In this document: piece after piece, positions 61,013-64,000 of the stretch
Layout: each line of letters begins with the position of its first letter
Numbering within the stretch: the stretch's first letter is position 1
Assembly (NCBI GenBank): GCA_020636095.1
Contig: JACJYN010000003.1
Location: 1,674,001 to 1,738,000 of the forward strand
DNA: 64,000 nt
Direction: 5' to 3'
Origin: Lewinellaceae bacterium
GTDB taxonomy: Bacteria > Bacteroidota > Bacteroidia > Chitinophagales > Saprospiraceae
The notes under the pieces: model-generated
Database searches by the model: none
Told to the model about the DNA's origin: nothing
Seen by the model: only the letters and a program-made list of their open reading frames with translations
Position numbers and translations under genes: made by a program

Positions 61013-62296
61013 ATGGAACCGCTTGATATCCACATCCAACAAAAGAAAAAGGCCAACCGGATAACCCTGGCCCATACGGCAATTGCTGCCGGCCTGGGCT
61101 TCGCCCCCTTCCCCCTTTTGGATGCCGCCAGTATACTGGGCATTCAGGTATGGATGCTGGGCCGTCTGGCTAGGACTTACGATTTGCCGTTCAAGAAAAA
61201 CCTGGCCAAATCGATCATCGGGACGTTGGTGGGCAACATCGGCTCGATAGGGGCGGTCAAGTTGATTCCAGGCCTGGGTAGCGTGTTGGGTGGCGGAATG
61301 GTGGCGGTGAGCGCTGGCGCCGCCACTTACGGCCTAGGCAAACTGTTTACTCAGCACTTCAGCCAGGGCGGCACCCTGCTGAGTTTTGACCCGGTGAAGT
61401 CACAGGAGTATTTCCGACAGTTATACGAGGAAGGCAAAGCTACGGTAAAAGAATTGAAGGCTCAGCAAGATGATTTTGAAGAGGTGCATAACCAGGCGCT
61501 AGCCTCCACTTCGGCATTGAAGCAGGCCAACGAGGAACTGAAAGCGACCATTGCCTCTCTGCAGAACCAACTGGAACAAAGTAAGAAGGATCGGAAATAC
61601 GCGGTTGCGGCCCTGCAGGAAAAAAAGCGTCGTCGGCTCGGCTGGTTTTGGTTGCTATTGTTCTTAATCGCAATGACTTTCGGGCTCGGCGGACTTTACC
61701 GGGCAGGTTATTTAAATAATAGGATATTCTCCAACCGGGTGAGTAAGGAAAGTATGGAGGGCGCCGCCATTGCCGGCCCGGAGGCAGCTGAACAAGGCAA
61801 GACAAACGTTGACACGCAGGCCGGCGCCGGCGCCGATACCACAGCCGCTACCGCTGTGGCGCCGGATACCAGCGCTGCCATTTTGGCGGGCCCTACGGCC
61901 GCTGAAATGAATTTCACGCCTGGCTCTACTGAAGCTGTTATGGCGGATTACCTAAGCGCCGTCGACGCGTCGTTTCCCAAATCCTTTACGCTAGAGAAGG
62001 CACAGTATGAAGAAGGGATAGTGACGCTGGCGCCGGAAGCAGAACAGCAAATTGCCAATATCGCCACACTTCTGGAAAACTATCCGGCCGCCACGTTCCG
62101 CATTTTCGGGCATATTGATCAAATGGGCGGGAAAGCAGCCAACCAGCAGGCCGGCCGAAACAGAGCACGCCTCATCCAGGAGATACTGAAACAGAACGGC
62201 GTGGAACGCCGTCGGATTTCCGCTACCTATCTGGAGAAACCGGCGCCGCCGGACGGGAAGCGGAGGGCGGAGATTGAAGTGGAAAAGCGGGAGTGA
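61013..62296 (+). CDS. DUF697-like membrane protein 3 with coiled coil, membrane anchor and OmpA-like domain
   Basis: A 427-aa fusion. Residues about 10-145 repeat the DUF697-like core (LGFAPFPLLDAASILGIQVW, LIPGLGSVLGGG, AATYGLGKLFTQHFSQ, GGTLLSFDPVKSQEYF). Next a coiled coil (ALKQANEELKATIASLQNQL), a membrane helix (LGWFWLLLFLIAMTFGLGGL), a low-complexity Ala/Thr linker, and a C-terminal OmpA-like domain (IANIATLLENYPAATFRIFG, HIDQMGGKAANQQAGRNRAR, LIQEILKQNGVERRRISATY). OmpA-like domains bind peptidoglycan, so the protein should tie an inner-membrane complex to the cell wall. It is the last gene of the SPFH cluster. Confidence 0.85.
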   Translation: MEPLDIHIQQKKKANRITLAHTAIAAGLGFAPFPLLDAASILGIQVWMLGRLARTYDLPFKKNLAKSIIGTLVGNIGSIGAVKLIPGLGSVLGGGMVAVSAGAATYGLGKLFTQHFSQGGTLLSFDPVKSQEYFRQLYEEGKATVKELKAQQDDFEEVHNQALASTSALKQANEELKATIASLQNQLEQSKKDRKYAVAALQEKKRRRLGWFWLLLFLIAMTFGLGGLYRAGYLNNRIFSNRVSKESMEGAAIAGPEAAEQGKTNVDTQAGAGADTTAATAVAPDTSAAILAGPTAAEMNFTPGSTEAVMADYLSAVDASFPKSFTLEKAQYEEGIVTLAPEAEQQIANIATLLENYPAATFRIFGHIDQMGGKAANQQAGRNRARLIQEILKQNGVERRRISATYLEKPAPPDGKRRAEIEVEKRE

Positions 62297-62417
62297 AATG
62301 AGGGTTCAGCTTCTCTTCATTTTTGAACAGGCCGCGGCTTCTTAGTAATAGGATACAGATGTGTATCGGTGAAAATCAATCCATGTAACAGGAAAGCAAG
62401 TAATGGAAACCTCCATA

Positions 62418-62456
62418 CAAACTATTTGCCACAGGTTGATTTTTCTTTGCCGACGC
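62418..62456 (+). repeat. Right copy of the 39-nt direct repeat flanking the cluster
   Basis: See 57735-57773. This copy lies in the 293-bp gap between the OmpA fusion and the AraC-type gene; nothing else is recognised there except general AT-richness near 62510-62580. Confidence 0.45.
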
Positions 62457-62589
62457 TACTTCCTTAGATAAACAGCCAGGCTACTGGAAAGAACAGCGGG
62501 CCGGAATAATGATATTTCACCGAATGTATTTTTAATTGTCAAAGAACTTTAATTGCTTATATAAATTAATATTTCTCAATAGCGTAATC

Positions 62590-62928
62590 ATGAACAACTA
62601 CAAGCTTTATGAACAGAATTGGTTAAAGGAAGTGGATCAAATAATCCACGCAAATTTACAGAATAGCAATTTCAACTTAATGGATTTAGCAGCTAAGCTT
62701 TATCTAAGCAAATCCACCCTGTATCGGAAAATTACGAAGCTATCCGGGATGTCTCCCAATGATTATATTCGAAAAAAAAGACTGGCAAAAGCCAAAGCAA
62801 TGTTGGAATCCGGCAGCGCTTACAACTTGGGCGAGGTCGCTAGAAACGTTGGCTACCAGAGAAAAGACTACTTCGTTAAATTATACATACAGACTTACAA
62901 TGAACCTCCGTCGGCCCTCAGGGTTTAA
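62590..62928 (+). CDS. Stand-alone AraC-type DNA-binding protein
   Basis: A 112-aa protein that is only an AraC-family helix-turn-helix pair. I prefer the start MNNYKLYEQNWLKEVDQIIH at 62590; an ATG at 62536 would add 18 residues from AT-rich sequence. First HTH: FNLMDLAAKLYLSKSTLYRK. Second: NLGEVARNVGYQRKDYFVKL, then TYNEPPSALRV. No sensor domain is attached. The layout resembles the C-terminus of hybrid two-component regulators, so it may be a trimmed regulator or act with a separate sensor. It is more AT-rich than the genes before it. It could regulate the downstream phosphatase-like gene or the SPFH cluster. Confidence 0.8.
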   Translation: MNNYKLYEQNWLKEVDQIIHANLQNSNFNLMDLAAKLYLSKSTLYRKITKLSGMSPNDYIRKKRLAKAKAMLESGSAYNLGEVARNVGYQRKDYFVKLYIQTYNEPPSALRV

Positions 62929-63056
62929 AGCACTCATTCCGTTAAAATGCCGACCAATTGCATCAAAATGCAACAAATCCACCAAATAGTGAAGAATAGT
63001 CAGAAGGATAAAACTTGCTAATCACCACGCTTTCATTGATGAAAGATTTCGTCTTT

Positions 63057-64000
63057 ATGAAAAAAAAAGTACTACTTATCGGCTGGGACGCCGCAGATTG
63101 GAAAGTCATTCACCCATTGATCGATAAAGGGTTTATGCCTAATTTGGGAAAACTCATTGGTGAAGGGGTTATGGGCAACTTAATGACGCTCGACCCGCCT
63201 TTATCCCCTATGCTATGGACGTCCATTGCAACCGGCAAACGCCCCTACAAGCATGGTGTTATGGGTTTTGTCGAGCCTAATCCCGCGGGTACTAATATTC
63301 GCCCGATACATGTTACTCCCCGAAAAGTGAAGGCAATTTGGAATATGCTGATGCAGAAGAGTTACAAAGTACATCAGGTGGGTTGGTGGCCTTCTCATCC
63401 AGCGGAACCCATTAACGGGAATTCTGTTTCTAACTTTTATCAAAGAGCGAACGCCCCTATTCAGGACCCCTGGCCTTTGTTGGCGGGCACGATTCACCCC
63501 CCTGAGAAAAACGATATATTCGCCTCGCTTAGATTTCATCCCGACGAATTGACCTGGGAGGACTTACATCCTTTCATTCCAAACGGCCATCAAATAAATC
63601 AAAAAGATAAACACACTCGCAACTTACTCATCAGTCTCAAAAAAATCATTGCGGCTTGTACCACGATCCACTCTGCAACCACTTATATACTGGAACAGGA
63701 GGACTGGGATTTTATGGCGGTTTACCATGATGCGATCGATCATATTGGGCATGGTTTTATGAAATACCACCCGCCTCTAAGACCGCACGTACCAAAGGAC
63801 TTGTATGACGCTTTCCATAACGTGGTAACCGCTACTTATCGCTTTCACGATACGATGCTGGGTAGCTTGATCGAACTGGCGGGAGAAGACGCTACGATTT
63901 TACTGGTTTCTGATCATGGTTTTCATTCCGATCATCTTCGCGTCAACGCTATTCCAAAAGATCCGGCGGGACCTTCCTGGGAACACGGCCCTTATGGCAT
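63057..64000 (+). CDS. Alkaline phosphatase superfamily / type I phosphodiesterase (3' end beyond the window)
   Basis: A truncated gene; 314 codons are visible. Start MKKKVLLIGWDAADWKVIHP (an in-frame ATG at 63039 is also possible). Family marks: WDAADWKVI with the first metal-site Asp, LSPMLWTSIATGKRPYKHGV with the nucleophile Thr/Ser region, YHDAIDHIGHGFMKYHPPLR with metal-binding Asp/His, and LLVSDHGFHSD with the second metal-site Asp-His. The family includes nucleotide pyrophosphatase/phosphodiesterases and sulfatase-like enzymes; GWDAADW-type members are common, uncharacterised, and lack signal peptides, as here. Codon use is AT-richer than in genes before 62 kb, possibly acquired. Confidence 0.85.
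   Translation, partial: MKKKVLLIGWDAADWKVIHPLIDKGFMPNLGKLIGEGVMGNLMTLDPPLSPMLWTSIATGKRPYKHGVMGFVEPNPAGTNIRPIHVTPRKVKAIWNMLMQKSYKVHQVGWWPSHPAEPINGNSVSNFYQRANAPIQDPWPLLAGTIHPPEKNDIFASLRFHPDELTWEDLHPFIPNGHQINQKDKHTRNLLISLKKIIAACTTIHSATTYILEQEDWDFMAVYHDAIDHIGHGFMKYHPPLRPHVPKDLYDAFHNVVTATYRFHDTMLGSLIELAGEDATILLVSDHGFHSDHLRVNAIPKDPAGPSWEHGPYG

Noticed and set aside
1..64000. tRNA, rRNA, integrase, transposase or phage genes
   Set aside because: Looked for conserved T-loop text, recombinase motifs and structural genes on both strands; none seen.

Overview
The window reads as chromosomal DNA of a member of the Bacteroidota, most likely of the Saprospiria (Lewinella / Phaeodactylibacter / Haliscomenobacter type). 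The evidence is: three very long secreted proteins ending in type IX secretion (T9SS) sorting domains, two of them built from PKD arrays; TonB-dependent receptors with an N-terminal carboxypeptidase-regulatory-like domain; a short (289 aa) primary sigma factor; Bacteroidota-type promoters (TTG, about 20 nt, TAnnTTTG); a hybrid two-component sensor/AraC gene; and many lipoproteins. No rRNA, tRNA, CRISPR, prophage or transposase gene was seen. The species assignment is an inference.

Layout. 0-8 kb: a truncated lipoprotein gene facing away from a TonB-dependent receptor across a control region with perfect palindromes, a small membrane protein, a GNAT acetyltransferase beside a tetranucleotide tract, and a 1340-aa Gly-rich/PKD adhesin-like protein. 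8-12 kb: a small helical protein and the 2-oxoacid:ferredoxin oxidoreductase pair korA-korB. 12-25.4 kb: a 1925-aa PKD-array metalloprotease, a small outer-membrane barrel and a 2124-aa protein made of 18 copies of a roughly 110-aa repeat. 25.8-31.1 kb: an AddB-like nuclease, two small proteins and the primary sigma factor. 31-42 kb: aldose epimerase, lipoprotein trehalase, a VWA/ECF-sigma/anti-sigma-like operon, glycerate kinase, a second TonB-dependent receptor and a DUF4199 protein. 42.4-48.5 kb: a lipocalin-like lipoprotein, an exported acetolactate decarboxylase, and an ScfR/RamB-type regulator divergent from malate synthase and isocitrate lyase (glyoxylate bypass).

48.5-57.4 kb is a degenerating region. 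It holds a broken DUF5615 toxin gene, a cyclic-2,3-diphosphoglycerate synthetase-like GTPase, a small membrane protein, and two near-identical antitoxin/PIN modules. Between the modules lie a detached AraC tail and a hybrid two-component system gene broken by many frameshifts. The second module keeps an intact antitoxin but has a destroyed toxin.

57.4-62.3 kb is the best candidate for an undescribed system: an acyl-carrier-like protein lacking the phosphopantetheine serine, an SPFH/prohibitin protein, three paralogous DUF697-like membrane proteins (one with a coiled-coil tail, one with a helix-hairpin-helix tail, one with coiled coil, membrane anchor and OmpA domain) and a 56-aa membrane protein, all in one direction and flanked by a diverged 39-nt direct repeat. 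An AraC-type regulator and a truncated alkaline-phosphatase-superfamily gene close the window.

Intergenic DNA is rich in short repeats, notably 7-bp tandem units in at least five places, two large hairpins and several factor-independent terminators.
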